A DNA stretch of 64,000 nucleotides from JBFLXR01 sp040757065 (GTDB lineage: Bacteria > Pseudomonadota > Gammaproteobacteria > Burkholderiales > Gallionellaceae): positions 1-64,000 of the forward strand of contig JBFLXR010000001.1 of assembly GCA_040757065.1 (NCBI GenBank), read 5' to 3'. Numbering within the stretch: position 1 is the first letter of the stretch; every line of letters starts with the position of its first letter. The position numbers and the translations under genes are program-made. The notes under the pieces are model-generated. The model did no database searches, had not been told where the DNA came from, and saw only the letters and a list, made by a program, of their open reading frames with translations. This document shows, piece after piece, positions 1 to 8,140 of this stretch.

Positions 1-377
1 CGGGCGCCGACTACAGCAAAGCCAACCTGTACAACGGCAACTTCGCCAACGCCGAACTGTCGCGCGCCAAACTGAGCGATGCCAACCTGTACAAGGGCAA
101 GCTGAGCGGCGCGAACCTGGCGGGTGCTGACATGCAGCACACCATCCTGTATCAGGCCGACCTGAGCAACGCCAACCTGACCGGCGCGAACCTGTCGGAT
201 GCGCGTCTGGACGGCGCATCGCTGGTCGGTGCCAACCTGACCGACGCCAACCTGACCGGCGCACGTTTGACCAGCGTCAAACTGTCGCAAGCGACCCTGT
301 GCCACACTACCATGCCGGACGGCACGGTGAACAACGCCGGTTGCGGCAAGCCGGCCGATGCTCCGGTCGCCCAGTAA
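1..377 (+). CDS. Pentapeptide-repeat protein, 5'-truncated by the window edge
   Basis: The reading frame is open from base 3 to the TAA at 375-377, so only the C-terminal part (about 124 residues) is present. It is built of tandem five-residue repeats of the A(D/N)LXX type, such as SGANL, AGADM, TGANL and SDARL, which fold into a right-handed quadrilateral beta-helix. The repeats end in ATLCHTTMPDG followed by a Cys-containing tail, an ending seen in other proteins of this family. The internal ATG at base 132 lies in the middle of the repeats and is not the true start. Biochemical function cannot be read from the repeats. A rho-independent terminator follows. Confidence 0.85.
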   Translation, partial: GADYSKANLYNGNFANAELSRAKLSDANLYKGKLSGANLAGADMQHTILYQADLSNANLTGANLSDARLDGASLVGANLTDANLTGARLTSVKLSQATLCHTTMPDGTVNNAGCGKPADAPVAQ

Positions 378-461
378 TTTTGTAGCACCCGGCCTGCCAC
401 CCCCCTCTCCCTGACCGGCAGGCCGTAAGACCGGCGTTTTCCCTGAGCGTCGATCGTGTTC

Positions 462-493
462 AGGCACCCATTCCCTTGGGTGCCTCTTTTTTT
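462..493 (+). terminator. Rho-independent terminator after the pentapeptide-repeat gene
   Basis: A perfect 9-bp stem (AGGCACCCA at 462-470 with TGGGTGCCT at 477-485) closes a 6-nt loop and is followed by seven T at 487-493. It lies about 85 nt after the pentapeptide-repeat stop codon. Confidence 0.9.
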
Positions 494-512
494 GGGTATG
501 AGTTAGTGCGTG

Positions 513-923
513 TTAATTTGGGCGGCGTGCAATTTTTGCGACTGTACGTTTGCCGATAGGGCTGCGCTGCAGCCAGCCTTGGCTGACGGCGTGGCGGAAC
601 AGTTTTTGGCAGGCGACTTCATGTTGGTCGATTAGTTGAGATTTCTGCGGTGCATATTCTTTGCGTTTGTCGCCGCGCGCCAGGTACTGGCGGTAACTTT
701 GCCAGAGTTGCGGTGTTAGTTCTTCCAGCGGTTGTTCGCCATACCATTCCAGAAAACGGCCGATGTAGGCCTGACAGCGCTTGAGCTTTTCCGGGTCGAG
801 TTCGCCATGCAGAAGTGAAAAGCATTCCTGCGCAATTTCGGTGAGCGATGGTGCTGCGTTGTTTATGTCGCGTTCTGCGGGTGCGGATGAAAGACAGCTG
901 ACTTGCATTGTTACAATACCCAT
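513..923 (-). CDS. Small protein resembling the core-binding domain of tyrosine recombinases
   Basis: 136 residues. Residues about 25-120 are helical and resemble the SAM-like N-terminal core-binding domain of phage-type integrases: a FLEWYGEQPLEELTP segment, then WQSYRQYLARG, then helices ending in LFRHAVSQGWLQRSPI, where integrases usually have a turn into the catalytic domain. The catalytic domain with its Arg-His-Arg-Tyr residues is absent; the protein ends about 15 residues later in a basic tail. It could be a domesticated DNA-binding remnant, a decayed integrase, or an unrelated helical protein. A second ATG at 908 is an alternative start; AAGG directly abuts the first one. The assignment is inference from pattern only. 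Confidence 0.55.
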   Translation of the reverse strand: MGIVTMQVSCLSSAPAERDINNAAPSLTEIAQECFSLLHGELDPEKLKRCQAYIGRFLEWYGEQPLEELTPQLWQSYRQYLARGDKRKEYAPQKSQLIDQHEVACQKLFRHAVSQGWLQRSPIGKRTVAKIARRPN

Positions 924-1004
924 CCTTGCTACGTGGTTAATAGGACGGGCGAACTATACTAAAATTTGAGCGACAATGCTAGTTTTGATTGTGCCGGATG
1001 TATC

Positions 1005-1039
1005 ACGCCTCTTGCAGCCAATCCGGCTGTAAGAGGCGT
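1005..1039. other. Strong 15-bp hairpin without a T run
   Basis: Bases 1005-1019 pair with 1025-1039 (15 pairs, one G-T wobble) around a 5-nt loop. It lies 30 nt beyond the stop codon of the minus-strand SpoIIAA-like gene, where a terminator would be expected. No T run follows on either strand, so it may be an mRNA-stabilising 3' end or part of a Rho-dependent site. Confidence 0.6.
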
Positions 1040-1068
1040 CAATGTGTTAATCGGATGGCGAGCTTATG

Positions 1069-1416
1069 CTAGGCTTCGATCCAGCGTTTTGCTTCAGCGT
1101 AGTCGCTAAACGCACGAATGTCGGCGTCGACGAAAATGCGCGACAGCCAAGTATGCCATGTCAGCCACTGGTCGCCGGTAACTACAGCGATCTTGCTGAA
1201 GTCGTGCTGATGTTCGCGGTTGAAAAACTTAATTTCTTCCCAGGCGACATCGAGGGTATAGCCGACCATGTCGCGCAGATCGATCAGCAGGCTGACTGCG
1301 CCCGGCGATTTGAGCTTGTACAGGGCTTGTTCTTCGAATTCCTTGAAGTCGGCAAGGGTGAATTCGCCGATCACGGCGGCATTGAGCAGATTTTCGCTTT
1401 GTTGAATAGTAATCAT
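1069..1416 (-). CDS. SpoIIAA-like / STAS-type protein
   Basis: 115 residues starting MITIQQSENL, similar in plan to the SpoIIAA-like family: a beta-strand with LLNAAVIGEFT, an acidic helix (DFKEFEEQAL), a central LLIDLRDM strand, then a Trp-rich stretch (GDQWLTWHTW) and a C-terminal YAEAKRWI helix. These proteins have a STAS or SEC14-like alpha/beta fold and mostly unknown roles. The start is the ATG at 1414-1416 because it overlaps the stop of the upstream EamA gene in ATGA form, implying coupled translation. A longer reading frame exists upstream but is only the other frame of the EamA gene. Confidence 0.8.
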   Translation of the reverse strand: MITIQQSENLLNAAVIGEFTLADFKEFEEQALYKLKSPGAVSLLIDLRDMVGYTLDVAWEEIKFFNREHQHDFSKIAVVTGDQWLTWHTWLSRIFVDADIRAFSDYAEAKRWIEA

Positions 1417-2270
1417 GATTCTTCTCGTGGTGGATGTTTCGGTTGCAACCAGAAGCTTAACACACCGCTGGCGATGATGAGTACGATGCCGAGCCAGCCG
1501 CCGAGCGGCAGCGACTCGTGCCAGAACAGCAGGCCGAACAAGCTGCCGAAAGCGATGGTGCTGTAGGACAGGCTGCTGACGACCAGCGTCTGGCCGATGC
1601 GATAGGCGCGCGTCATGGCGACTTGGGCAAAAGTGGCGCATGCGCCGATCGCGATTAACAGCGGCAGATTGCGCCAGCTTAGCGCATGCAGTGGTGACAG
1701 CAGCATCCATAATCCGCTGACGAAGGTGGCAACCAGGTTGAAATAAAATACGATGCGCGTAGCCGGTTCGCCCAACCGTCCTAGTTGGCGCACATTTAGC
1801 AGGGCGATGCCCGCCAGAAAGCCGGAGGCGAGGCCGAGCAGCCCCGGAACGAGTTGATCGCGTTCCAGTGTGGGGTGCAGCAGAAATATGACACCGACAA
1901 AACCGACTGCCAGTGCGATCGACAGGCTGGCATGAAAGCGCTCCTTGTAAACCAGAATAGTCAGCGCAGTGAGAAACAGCGAAGAGGTGTAATTCAGCGT
2001 GATTGCAGTTGCGAGCGGCAGGGTGGTGATGCAGTAAAAGAAGAGGATCATCGCTACGCTGCCGGAGAGTCCGCGCCAGACGTGCCCCATCCGATACGTG
2101 GTGGAGAGTGCGACGCCACTGCCGCGCAGCATGAAAACGACAACAATTAACCCGAAGAACGAACGGTAAAATACCAGCTCGCTGCTGTTGAAATCATGGG
2201 CGCCCAGCTTAACGAACAAACCCATGCAGCCGAAAAAGAACCCGGCTGCCAGCATCCAGCGCGCGCCCAC
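1413..2270 (-). CDS. EamA-family (DMT superfamily) permease
   Basis: 285 residues, nearly all hydrophobic, with about ten membrane helices arranged as two EamA repeats; each half has the small-residue-rich pattern of this family (for example AITLNYTSSLFLTALTILVYKERF near residues 90-115, and the matching end SYSTIAFGSLFGLLFWHE near 235-250). Family members export metabolites or amino acids, but the substrate cannot be predicted. The start given is GTG at 2268-2270, 27 nt after the Rieske gene stop; ATG at 2255 is an alternative. Neither has a strong ribosome-binding site. The 4-bp overlap with the SpoIIAA-like gene supports a three-gene transcript. Confidence 0.85.
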   Translation of the reverse strand: MGARWMLAAGFFFGCMGLFVKLGAHDFNSSELVFYRSFFGLIVVVFMLRGSGVALSTTYRMGHVWRGLSGSVAMILFFYCITTLPLATAITLNYTSSLFLTALTILVYKERFHASLSIALAVGFVGVIFLLHPTLERDQLVPGLLGLASGFLAGIALLNVRQLGRLGEPATRIVFYFNLVATFVSGLWMLLSPLHALSWRNLPLLIAIGACATFAQVAMTRAYRIGQTLVVSSLSYSTIAFGSLFGLLFWHESLPLGGWLGIVLIIASGVLSFWLQPKHPPREES

Positions 2271-2297
2271 AATGAAGCAGCCAGACCCGCAACGGGG

Positions 2298-3413
2298 TCA
2301 GGCAGGTGCTTTCAGGTGCGGGTCGAGATTGCGGCGCAGAAATTCATGGAAATGCTGCATGCCGTCCTCGGTGGGCGACTGATACGGCCCGGTTTCCACG
2401 ATACCCCGTTGATAAAGTGAACGGCGGCCTTGGTGCATGCGTGAGCAGATAACGTCGTCTTCGATGGCGGTTTCGTTGTAGGCGCGCTGTTCTGCTTCAA
2501 CATATTCGCGCTCGAACAGCACGATTTCTTCCGGATAATAGAATTCGACGATATTGCTGCAGGACTCGGGGCCGCGCGGCACAATGGTGCTAACGACCAG
2601 CGTGTTCGGATACCACTCGACCATGATGTTCGGGTAGTAGGTCAGCCAGATGGCGCCGTACTTCGGCAGTTTGCCGTTGTTGTAGCGGAGTACCTGATCC
2701 TGCCACTGTCCGTAGACCGGGCTGCCGACTTTGCGCAGACCCTCGTGTATGCCGACGGTTTGTACGCTGTACCATTCGCCGAATTCCCACTGCAAATCGT
2801 CGCAGTTGACGAAGTTGCCCAAGCCGGGGTGGAACGGTACGACATGATAGTCTTCCAGATAGACCTCGATGAAGGTCTTCCAGTTGAAGGCGTATTCGTC
2901 CACCTGAATGCGATCCAGCTTGTAGCCGCTGAAATCCAGATCTTGCATGACACCGATCTTGCCGAGATCTTTCAGGATGTCGCGCTTGCTGTCGAACAAC
3001 AAACCGTTCCAGTTTTGCAGCGGCGTCTTATTCAGGTGCAGGCAGGGATTTTGCGGAAAGTGCGGCGCACCGAGCAGTTGGCCGTTGGTTTCGTAAGTCC
3101 AACGGTGCAACGGGCAAACAATGTTTTTTGCATTGCCACGACCGGTTAGCATGGTGGCTTGCCGGTGACGGCAGATATTCGAGAGTAGTTCCACGCCGCC
3201 GGCATTGCGCACCAGCATGCGCGAGCTATCTTGCCAGTCGAGTACATGATAGTCGCCCAGTTCGGGCACAAGCAATTCGTGACCGACATAACCCGGCCCC
3301 TGATCGAACAGGATTTTCTGTTCCAGCTCCAGAATCTTGGAGTCAAAGTACCAGTTTAGCGGCGGCTGCTCGCCGATGTTTGTCAGTTGTTGGATATTTG
3401 CCAGGTCGGACAT
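2298..3413 (-). CDS. Rieske 2Fe-2S aromatic-ring-hydroxylating oxygenase, alpha-subunit type
   Basis: 371 residues from ATG 3413, chosen over GTG 3419 because AAGGG lies 8 nt upstream. The N-terminal Rieske domain has Cys81-x-His83 (CRHR) and Cys100-x2-His103 (CPLHRW). The C-terminal catalytic domain carries the mononuclear iron region EVYLEDYHVVPFH, with His190 and His195 as probable ligands and the acidic residues (E187/D188) that usually bridge to the Rieske centre. It therefore has both redox centres of a terminal oxygenase acting on an aromatic or quaternary-ammonium-like substrate. No ferredoxin or reductase gene is nearby, so electrons must come from elsewhere. It heads the minus-strand set with the EamA permease and SpoIIAA-like gene. 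Substrate unknown. Confidence 0.85.
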   Translation of the reverse strand: MSDLANIQQLTNIGEQPPLNWYFDSKILELEQKILFDQGPGYVGHELLVPELGDYHVLDWQDSSRMLVRNAGGVELLSNICRHRQATMLTGRGNAKNIVCPLHRWTYETNGQLLGAPHFPQNPCLHLNKTPLQNWNGLLFDSKRDILKDLGKIGVMQDLDFSGYKLDRIQVDEYAFNWKTFIEVYLEDYHVVPFHPGLGNFVNCDDLQWEFGEWYSVQTVGIHEGLRKVGSPVYGQWQDQVLRYNNGKLPKYGAIWLTYYPNIMVEWYPNTLVVSTIVPRGPESCSNIVEFYYPEEIVLFEREYVEAEQRAYNETAIEDDVICSRMHQGRRSLYQRGIVETGPYQSPTEDGMQHFHEFLRRNLDPHLKAPA

Positions 3414-3499
3414 ACCCACTACCCTTAAATAATCAAGCGTGAATACGGTTTTTAGAAGGCGGGATTGTCCCTTAAATCGGGGGGCGGGGCAACAAAAAA

Positions 3500-3528
3500 T
3501 TGTCCCGGCTGGGGGGGTTGGGTAAAAT
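3500..3528 (+). promoter_or_regulatory. Sigma-70-type promoter for xseB-ispA-dxs
   Basis: TTGTCC at 3500-3505 and TAAAAT at 3523-3528 are separated by exactly 17 nt, 28 nt before the xseB start. The spacer contains a run of seven G. It lies in the divergent gap between the Rieske gene and xseB. Confidence 0.6.
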
Positions 3529-3556
3529 GCTTGCCTTTAGATAAACGGAAACTGAC

Positions 3557-3793
3557 ATGGCGGGGAAATCCAAGACCCAGAGTTTCGAATCGGCCATGAG
3601 CGAACTCGAACAAGTGGTATCCAACATGGAGTCCGGCAAGTTGTCGCTGGAGGAATCGCTGGCTGCATATAAACGCGGGGTGGAGTTGTTGCAATTCTGC
3701 CGGGTGAGCCTCGACGACGCACAGCAGCAGGTGCGCGTGCTGGAAGAGGGCGCGCTGAAACCGTTTATTGTTAACGAACTCGGGCAGGCCTGA
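3557..3793 (+). CDS. xseB: Exodeoxyribonuclease VII small subunit
   Basis: 78 residues, a typical length for XseB. The helical core carries the family signatures SFESAMSELEQVV near residues 9-21 and SLEESLAAYKRGVELL near 31-46. XseB binds the large subunit XseA in the cytoplasm to form the single-strand-specific exonuclease VII; xseA is not in this window. It is the first gene of an xseB-ispA-dxs run, with ispA starting 2 nt after its stop, an arrangement common in proteobacteria. Confidence 0.95.
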   Translation: MAGKSKTQSFESAMSELEQVVSNMESGKLSLEESLAAYKRGVELLQFCRVSLDDAQQQVRVLEEGALKPFIVNELGQA

Positions 3794-3795
3794 TT

Positions 3796-4686
3796 ATGCC
3801 GGTTTTCCAGAATTGGGCATCGGCCCATCAGGCGCGTTTTGAAGAGGTTTTGCGACAGTTGCTGCCTTCGGCGGAAACCACGCCGCAGCGCTTGCATGCC
3901 GCAATGCGCTATGCGGTGTTGGACGGCGGGAAACGCGTGCGCCCATTGCTGGCTTTTGCGGCGGGTGAGTTGGTGCAGGCGCCGCTTGAGCGCGTCAACG
4001 TCGCAGCGGCGGCGGTCGAATTAATTCACGCCTACTCTCTGGTGCATGACGACATGCCTTGCATGGATGATGATGTGCTGCGTCGCGGCAAACCGACCTG
4101 TCATGTGGAATACGACGAGGCAACGGCTTTGCTGGTGGGCGATAGTTTGCAAACGCTGGCGTTTCAATTGCTGGCCGAACACCGTTTGTCCGATGACCCA
4201 GTGCGTCAATTGAATATGGTTAAGCTGCTGGCGAGTGCTTCCGGTTCGCACGGGATGGCAGGCGGGCAAGCAATCGATCTGGCTAGCGTGGGCAAACAAC
4301 TGACCGTGCCGGAATTGGAATATATGCATATTCTGAAAACCGGTGCGCTGATTCGGGCAGCGATTCTGCTTGGCGCACAGTGCGGGACGGCGTTGGCGGA
4401 CAGCGAGTTGCAGCGTTTAGACCGGTTCGGTAAATGTATTGGGTTGGCATTTCAGGTGGTGGACGATGTGCTGGACGCCGAGGCGGATACCGCAACGTTG
4501 GGTAAAACCGCTGGCAAGGACGCCGAGCACGATAAGCCGACTTATGTGACTTTGTTGGGTGTGCAAGCCGCCAAGAAAATGGCTGCCGATTTGCATCAGG
4601 AAGCGCTGGCTGCACTGGAGGGGTTCGGTGCGGCGGCTCGTCGCTTGCGCGAGCTCGGCGATTTTATAGTCTTGAGAAAATTCTAA
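3796..4686 (+). CDS. ispA: Farnesyl diphosphate synthase (short-chain trans-prenyltransferase)
   Basis: 296 residues. It condenses isopentenyl diphosphate with dimethylallyl and geranyl diphosphate to give farnesyl diphosphate, the precursor of quinone side chains and undecaprenyl carriers. The first Asp-rich motif is DDMPCMDDD at about residues 85-93 and the second is DDVLD at 223-227; the upstream GGKRVRP motif is at 44-50. The order of xseB, ispA and dxs with gaps of 2 and 6 nt indicates one transcript. The C terminus (LRELGDFIVLRKF) follows the usual family ending. Confidence 0.95.
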   Translation: MPVFQNWASAHQARFEEVLRQLLPSAETTPQRLHAAMRYAVLDGGKRVRPLLAFAAGELVQAPLERVNVAAAAVELIHAYSLVHDDMPCMDDDVLRRGKPTCHVEYDEATALLVGDSLQTLAFQLLAEHRLSDDPVRQLNMVKLLASASGSHGMAGGQAIDLASVGKQLTVPELEYMHILKTGALIRAAILLGAQCGTALADSELQRLDRFGKCIGLAFQVVDDVLDAEADTATLGKTAGKDAEHDKPTYVTLLGVQAAKKMAADLHQEALAALEGFGAAARRLRELGDFIVLRKF

Positions 4687-4692
4687 AAATAC

Positions 4693-6540
4693 ATGAGTGC
4701 GTTGCTGGATACCGTCAATACGCCGGAAGATTTGCGCAAATTAGAGCGCAAGCAGTTGCCGCAACTGGCGGAAGAGTTGCGCCGTTTTCTGGTGGAGTCG
4801 GTCAGTAAGACTGGGGGGCATTTGTCCTCCAATCTGGGTACGGTCGAACTGACTCTTGCCTTGCATTACGTTTACAACACGCCGGAAGATCGCTTGGTGT
4901 GGGACGTGGGCCATCAGACCTACGCGCATAAAGTGTTGACCGGGCGTCGCGGACGGATGGAAACCCTGCGCATGCTGGATGGCCTTTCCGGTTTTCCTAA
5001 ACGCAGCGAAAGCGAATACGACGCATTCGGCACCGGGCATTCCAGCACTTCGATTTCGGCAGCGTTGGGCATGGCTGTGGCCGCCAAACTGGCCGGGTCG
5101 GATCGCCGTGCGGTCGCGATTATCGGCGACGGTGCGATGACTGGCGGCATGGCCTTCGAGGCGTTGAATAATGCCGGTGCGCTGGATGCGAATTTGCTGG
5201 TCATCCTGAACGACAACGATATGTCGATTTCGCCGCCGGTCGGGGCGTTGAACAACTATCTCGCCAAATTGATGTCGGGACGGTTTTACGCGGCAGCGCG
5301 CCGCGCCAGCGAAAAAGTGCTGAAGGGCATGCCGCCGGTACTCGAATTCGCCAAGCGGGCGGAGGAGCACGTAAAGGGCATGGTCACGCCGGGTACGCTG
5401 TTCGAGGAATTCGGTTTTAACTACATTGGTCCGATTGACGGGCACGATCTGGATACACTGGTAACCACGCTGACTAATATTCGTCAGTTGGAAGGGCCGC
5501 AGTTTTTGCACATTGTCACCCGCAAAGGAAAAGGCTATCCGCTGGCGGAGGAAAACTCGATTTTGTATCACGGTGTCGGCAAGTTCGACCCGGAGTGCGG
5601 TATTGTCAGTAAGCCATGCACCGGCAAGCCGACTTATACCGAGGTGTTCGGTCAATGGCTGTGCGACATGGCCGCGCAAGACGAGCGCTTGGTTGGTATT
5701 ACGCCCGCGATGTGCGAGGGATCGGGTATGGTGGCGTTTTCACAGCGCTACCCCGCGCGCTATTTCGATGTGGGTATTGCCGAACAGCACGCACTGACTT
5801 TTGCCGCCGGGATGGCCTGTGACGGTGCTAAACCGGTGGTCGCGATTTATTCTACCTTCCTGCAGCGCGCTTACGATCAGGTGATCCACGACATCGCGAT
5901 TCAGAATTTGCCGGTGATGCTGGCGATCGACCGGGGTGGGCTGGTCGGGGCCGATGGCGCGACCCATGCCGGGAATTACGATCTGAGCTATTTGCGCTGT
6001 ATTCCGAATATGGTGGTTATGGCACCTGCGGACGAAAACGAGTGCCGCAAAATGCTGACCACGGCTTATCGGTACGACGGCCCGACTGCCGTGCGTTATC
6101 CACGTGGCTGCGGCCCGGGGGTGAGCACGCAATCCGAACTGGACAGTATCGAGATCGGGCGCGGTGAAGTGCGTCGTCGCGGTGAGCAAATCGCTATTCT
6201 GGCATTTGGTTCGATGTTGACTCCCGCTTTGCAAGCCGCTGAGGCTTTGGATGCGACGGTAGCCAACATGCGTTTTGTGAAACCTCTGGACGAGGCACTG
6301 GTGCTGGAGTTGGCGCGTACGCACACTTTGCTGGTGACGGTCGAAGAAAATGCCGTGCAAGGCGGAGCAGGTAGTGCAGTGGCCGAATGTCTGCATGCGC
6401 ACGGCATGGCGGTGCCGATGCTCCAACTCGGTCTGCCGGACAGTTTTATCGAGCAGGGCGATCCGGCGCGTTTGCTGGCGCAGTGCGGTTTGGATGCGGC
6501 GGGTATCGAGGCGGCTATCCGGCAATACAATCCCGAGTGA
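4693..6540 (+). CDS. dxs: 1-deoxy-D-xylulose-5-phosphate synthase
   Basis: 615 residues, normal length. This thiamine-diphosphate enzyme joins pyruvate and glyceraldehyde 3-phosphate in the first step of the MEP isoprenoid pathway. Visible features are GGHLSSNLG with catalytic His43, the thiamine-binding GDGAMTGG from residue 145 with NDNDMSIS further on, and the pyrimidine-domain segment VGIAEQHALTFAAGMA with its conserved Glu. The DRGGLVGADG loop and the C-terminal transketolase-like domain are intact. Together with the upstream ispA it supplies and uses the C5 isoprenoid units. Confidence 0.97.
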   Translation: MSALLDTVNTPEDLRKLERKQLPQLAEELRRFLVESVSKTGGHLSSNLGTVELTLALHYVYNTPEDRLVWDVGHQTYAHKVLTGRRGRMETLRMLDGLSGFPKRSESEYDAFGTGHSSTSISAALGMAVAAKLAGSDRRAVAIIGDGAMTGGMAFEALNNAGALDANLLVILNDNDMSISPPVGALNNYLAKLMSGRFYAAARRASEKVLKGMPPVLEFAKRAEEHVKGMVTPGTLFEEFGFNYIGPIDGHDLDTLVTTLTNIRQLEGPQFLHIVTRKGKGYPLAEENSILYHGVGKFDPECGIVSKPCTGKPTYTEVFGQWLCDMAAQDERLVGITPAMCEGSGMVAFSQRYPARYFDVGIAEQHALTFAAGMACDGAKPVVAIYSTFLQRAYDQVIHDIAIQNLPVMLAIDRGGLVGADGATHAGNYDLSYLRCIPNMVVMAPADENECRKMLTTAYRYDGPTAVRYPRGCGPGVSTQSELDSIEIGRGEVRRRGEQIAILAFGSMLTPALQAAEALDATVANMRFVKPLDEALVLELARTHTLLVTVEENAVQGGAGSAVAECLHAHGMAVPMLQLGLPDSFIEQGDPARLLAQCGLDAAGIEAAIRQYNPE

Positions 6541-6565
6541 TTTAATCGGGATTGAGGGGTATAAT
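6529..6565 (+). promoter_or_regulatory. Inverted repeat over the dxs stop plus consensus -10 box ahead of folE2
   Basis: A perfect 8-bp inverted repeat (AATCCCGA at 6529-6536, TCGGGATT at 6546-6553) spans the dxs stop codon. Six nt later a consensus TATAAT stands at 6560-6565, 30 nt before the folE2 start. No good -35 box is seen at 16-18 nt spacing. The repeat sits where the -35 region would be, so it could be an operator or activator site; it has no T run and is not a usual terminator. Confidence 0.45.
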
Positions 6566-6595
6566 TTTCGCCATACACTTTTTTGAGAGTCTCTT

Positions 6596-7408
6596 ATGAG
6601 TTCCGCAGCGAGTAACGCGATTCCTGACGTGCAAAGCAGTGCCGACACCCGTCAACTGGCAATCAATAAGGTCGGCATTAAGGGCATACGCCATCCGGTT
6701 GTGGTGCGCGACAAAAGCGTGGGTGTGCAGCACACGGTCGCTACATTCAATATGTATGTCCATTTGCCGCATAATTTCAAAGGCACCCACATGTCGCGTT
6801 TCGTGGAGATTTTGAATCAGCACGGGCGCGAAATTTCGGTCGAATCGTTCGAAAGCATCCTGCGCGAAATGGTGCAAAAGCTGGAAGCAGAATCCGGCTA
6901 TATCGAAATGGCTTTCCCGTATTTCGTGAATAAAGCCGCACCGGTGTCGGGCGTGCAAAGCCTGTTGGATTACGATGTGGTGTTTACCGGCCAGATCGAG
7001 AACGGCGCGTATCGTTTTACCATGAAGGTGCAGGTGCCGGTGACGAGTTTGTGTCCGTGTTCCAAAAAGATTTCCGAGCGCGGTGCGCATAACCAGCGCT
7101 CGCACGTCACTATTACCGTGCGTACCCGCAGCTCGGTCTGGATCGAGGAAATCGTGCGTTATGCCGAAGAGCAGGCGTCTTGCGAGCTGTTCGGGTTGCT
7201 GAAGCGGCCTGACGAGAAGTATGTGACCGAGCGCGCGTATGACAATCCCAAATTCGTCGAAGATTTGGTGCGCGACGTGGCGGCTGTGCTGAACGCCGAT
7301 GAGCGTATCGAAGCGTATGTGGTGGAATCGGAAAACTTCGAATCGATACACAACCACTCGGCTTATGCGCTGATCGAGCGCGACAAACTGATTCACCCCG
7401 TTCCCTGA
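6596..7408 (+). CDS. folE2: GTP cyclohydrolase type IB (FolE2)
   Basis: 270 residues. It converts GTP to dihydroneopterin triphosphate, feeding folate and, through the same product, queuosine synthesis (queE, queC and gluQ are in this window). The type-IB signature TSLCPCSKKISERGAHNQRS is seen, with Cys153 and Cys155; Cys153 matches the metal-binding Cys of the family. GTHMSRF and the C-terminal NHSAYAL segment are also conserved. FolE2 proteins work with several metals and often replace the zinc enzyme FolE under zinc limitation. Zur-type control is family knowledge only; no Zur box was identified. The start is ATG 6596, 30 nt after a TATAAT box. Confidence 0.95.
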   Translation: MSSAASNAIPDVQSSADTRQLAINKVGIKGIRHPVVVRDKSVGVQHTVATFNMYVHLPHNFKGTHMSRFVEILNQHGREISVESFESILREMVQKLEAESGYIEMAFPYFVNKAAPVSGVQSLLDYDVVFTGQIENGAYRFTMKVQVPVTSLCPCSKKISERGAHNQRSHVTITVRTRSSVWIEEIVRYAEEQASCELFGLLKRPDEKYVTERAYDNPKFVEDLVRDVAAVLNADERIEAYVVESENFESIHNHSAYALIERDKLIHPVP

Positions 7409-7426
7409 TTGTTGCAGAGGCCGATC

Positions 7427-8140
7427 GTGAAGCCGATTGCGATTTTTCAGCATGCCGCTTCGGAAGGGCCGGGTTATCTCGCCGATTTTCTGAATGCCCG
7501 GCAGTTGCCGTGGCGTTTGGTGCGCATCGACGAAGGCGAGGCGGTGCCGGAGGAGGCGTCGCTCTTCTCCGGTCTGGTGTTCATGGGCGGGCCGATGAGC
7601 GTCAACGACGAACTGTTGTGGATTCCGTCGGCGCTGTCTTTGATACGCCAAGCCGTTGAAAATCGCATTCCTGTGCTGGGACATTGTCTTGGTGGGCAGT
7701 TGATGAGCAAGGCGCTGGGCGGGCAGGTGACCCGCAATCCGGTCAAAGAAATCGGCTGGGGGCAGGTGCATGCGGTCAACCCGGTTGCACACAATTGGTT
7801 CGGAGAGACAAAAACCTTCGACGTTTTTCAGTGGCACGGCGAGACTTTCAGTGTGCCGAGTGGCGCGACCTTGCTGCTATCCAGCGATTATTGCGTCAAT
7901 CAGGCGTTCGTCTTCGATGGTATCCATATCGGCTTGCAATGCCATGTCGAAATGACCGATGGCATGATTCGTACCTGGTGCGATGTCGGTGCGGACGAAG
8001 TCGCTGAAAACCTGCATAGCCCCGCTGTGCAGCCATCCGGTGAAATGCTGGCTGCGATGGGGGCGAAGCTGCCCGATTTGCAGCAGCGCGCAGAAATTTT
8101 GTATGCCAACTGGCTGAAAAGGGTTTCCGGTTCGCTATAG
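7427..8140 (+). CDS. Class I glutamine amidotransferase-like protein
   Basis: 237 residues with the triad of class I amidotransferases: Cys87 in GHCLGGQ, His173 and Glu175 in CHVEMTDG, preceded by the oxyanion-strand segment VFMGGPMSVND. No synthase domain is attached, so it belongs to the stand-alone group annotated as GMP-synthase-like amidotransferases, whose substrates are mostly unknown. I chose GTG 7427 because AGAGG lies 6 nt before it; the frame also opens with TTG at 7409, directly after the folE2 stop. The 18-nt gap suggests cotranscription with folE2. Confidence 0.85.
   Translation: MKPIAIFQHAASEGPGYLADFLNARQLPWRLVRIDEGEAVPEEASLFSGLVFMGGPMSVNDELLWIPSALSLIRQAVENRIPVLGHCLGGQLMSKALGGQVTRNPVKEIGWGQVHAVNPVAHNWFGETKTFDVFQWHGETFSVPSGATLLLSSDYCVNQAFVFDGIHIGLQCHVEMTDGMIRTWCDVGADEVAENLHSPAVQPSGEMLAAMGAKLPDLQQRAEILYANWLKRVSGSL

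Noticed and set aside
1..377. CRISPR-like or satellite repeat suggested by repetitive sequence
   Set aside because: The repetition is in 15-nt coding units of the pentapeptide-repeat protein; there are no constant repeats with unique spacers here or elsewhere in the window.
7427..8140. GMP synthase or anthranilate synthase component assignment for the amidotransferase-like protein
   Set aside because: Only the amidotransferase domain is present, and neighbouring genes do not support either pathway.
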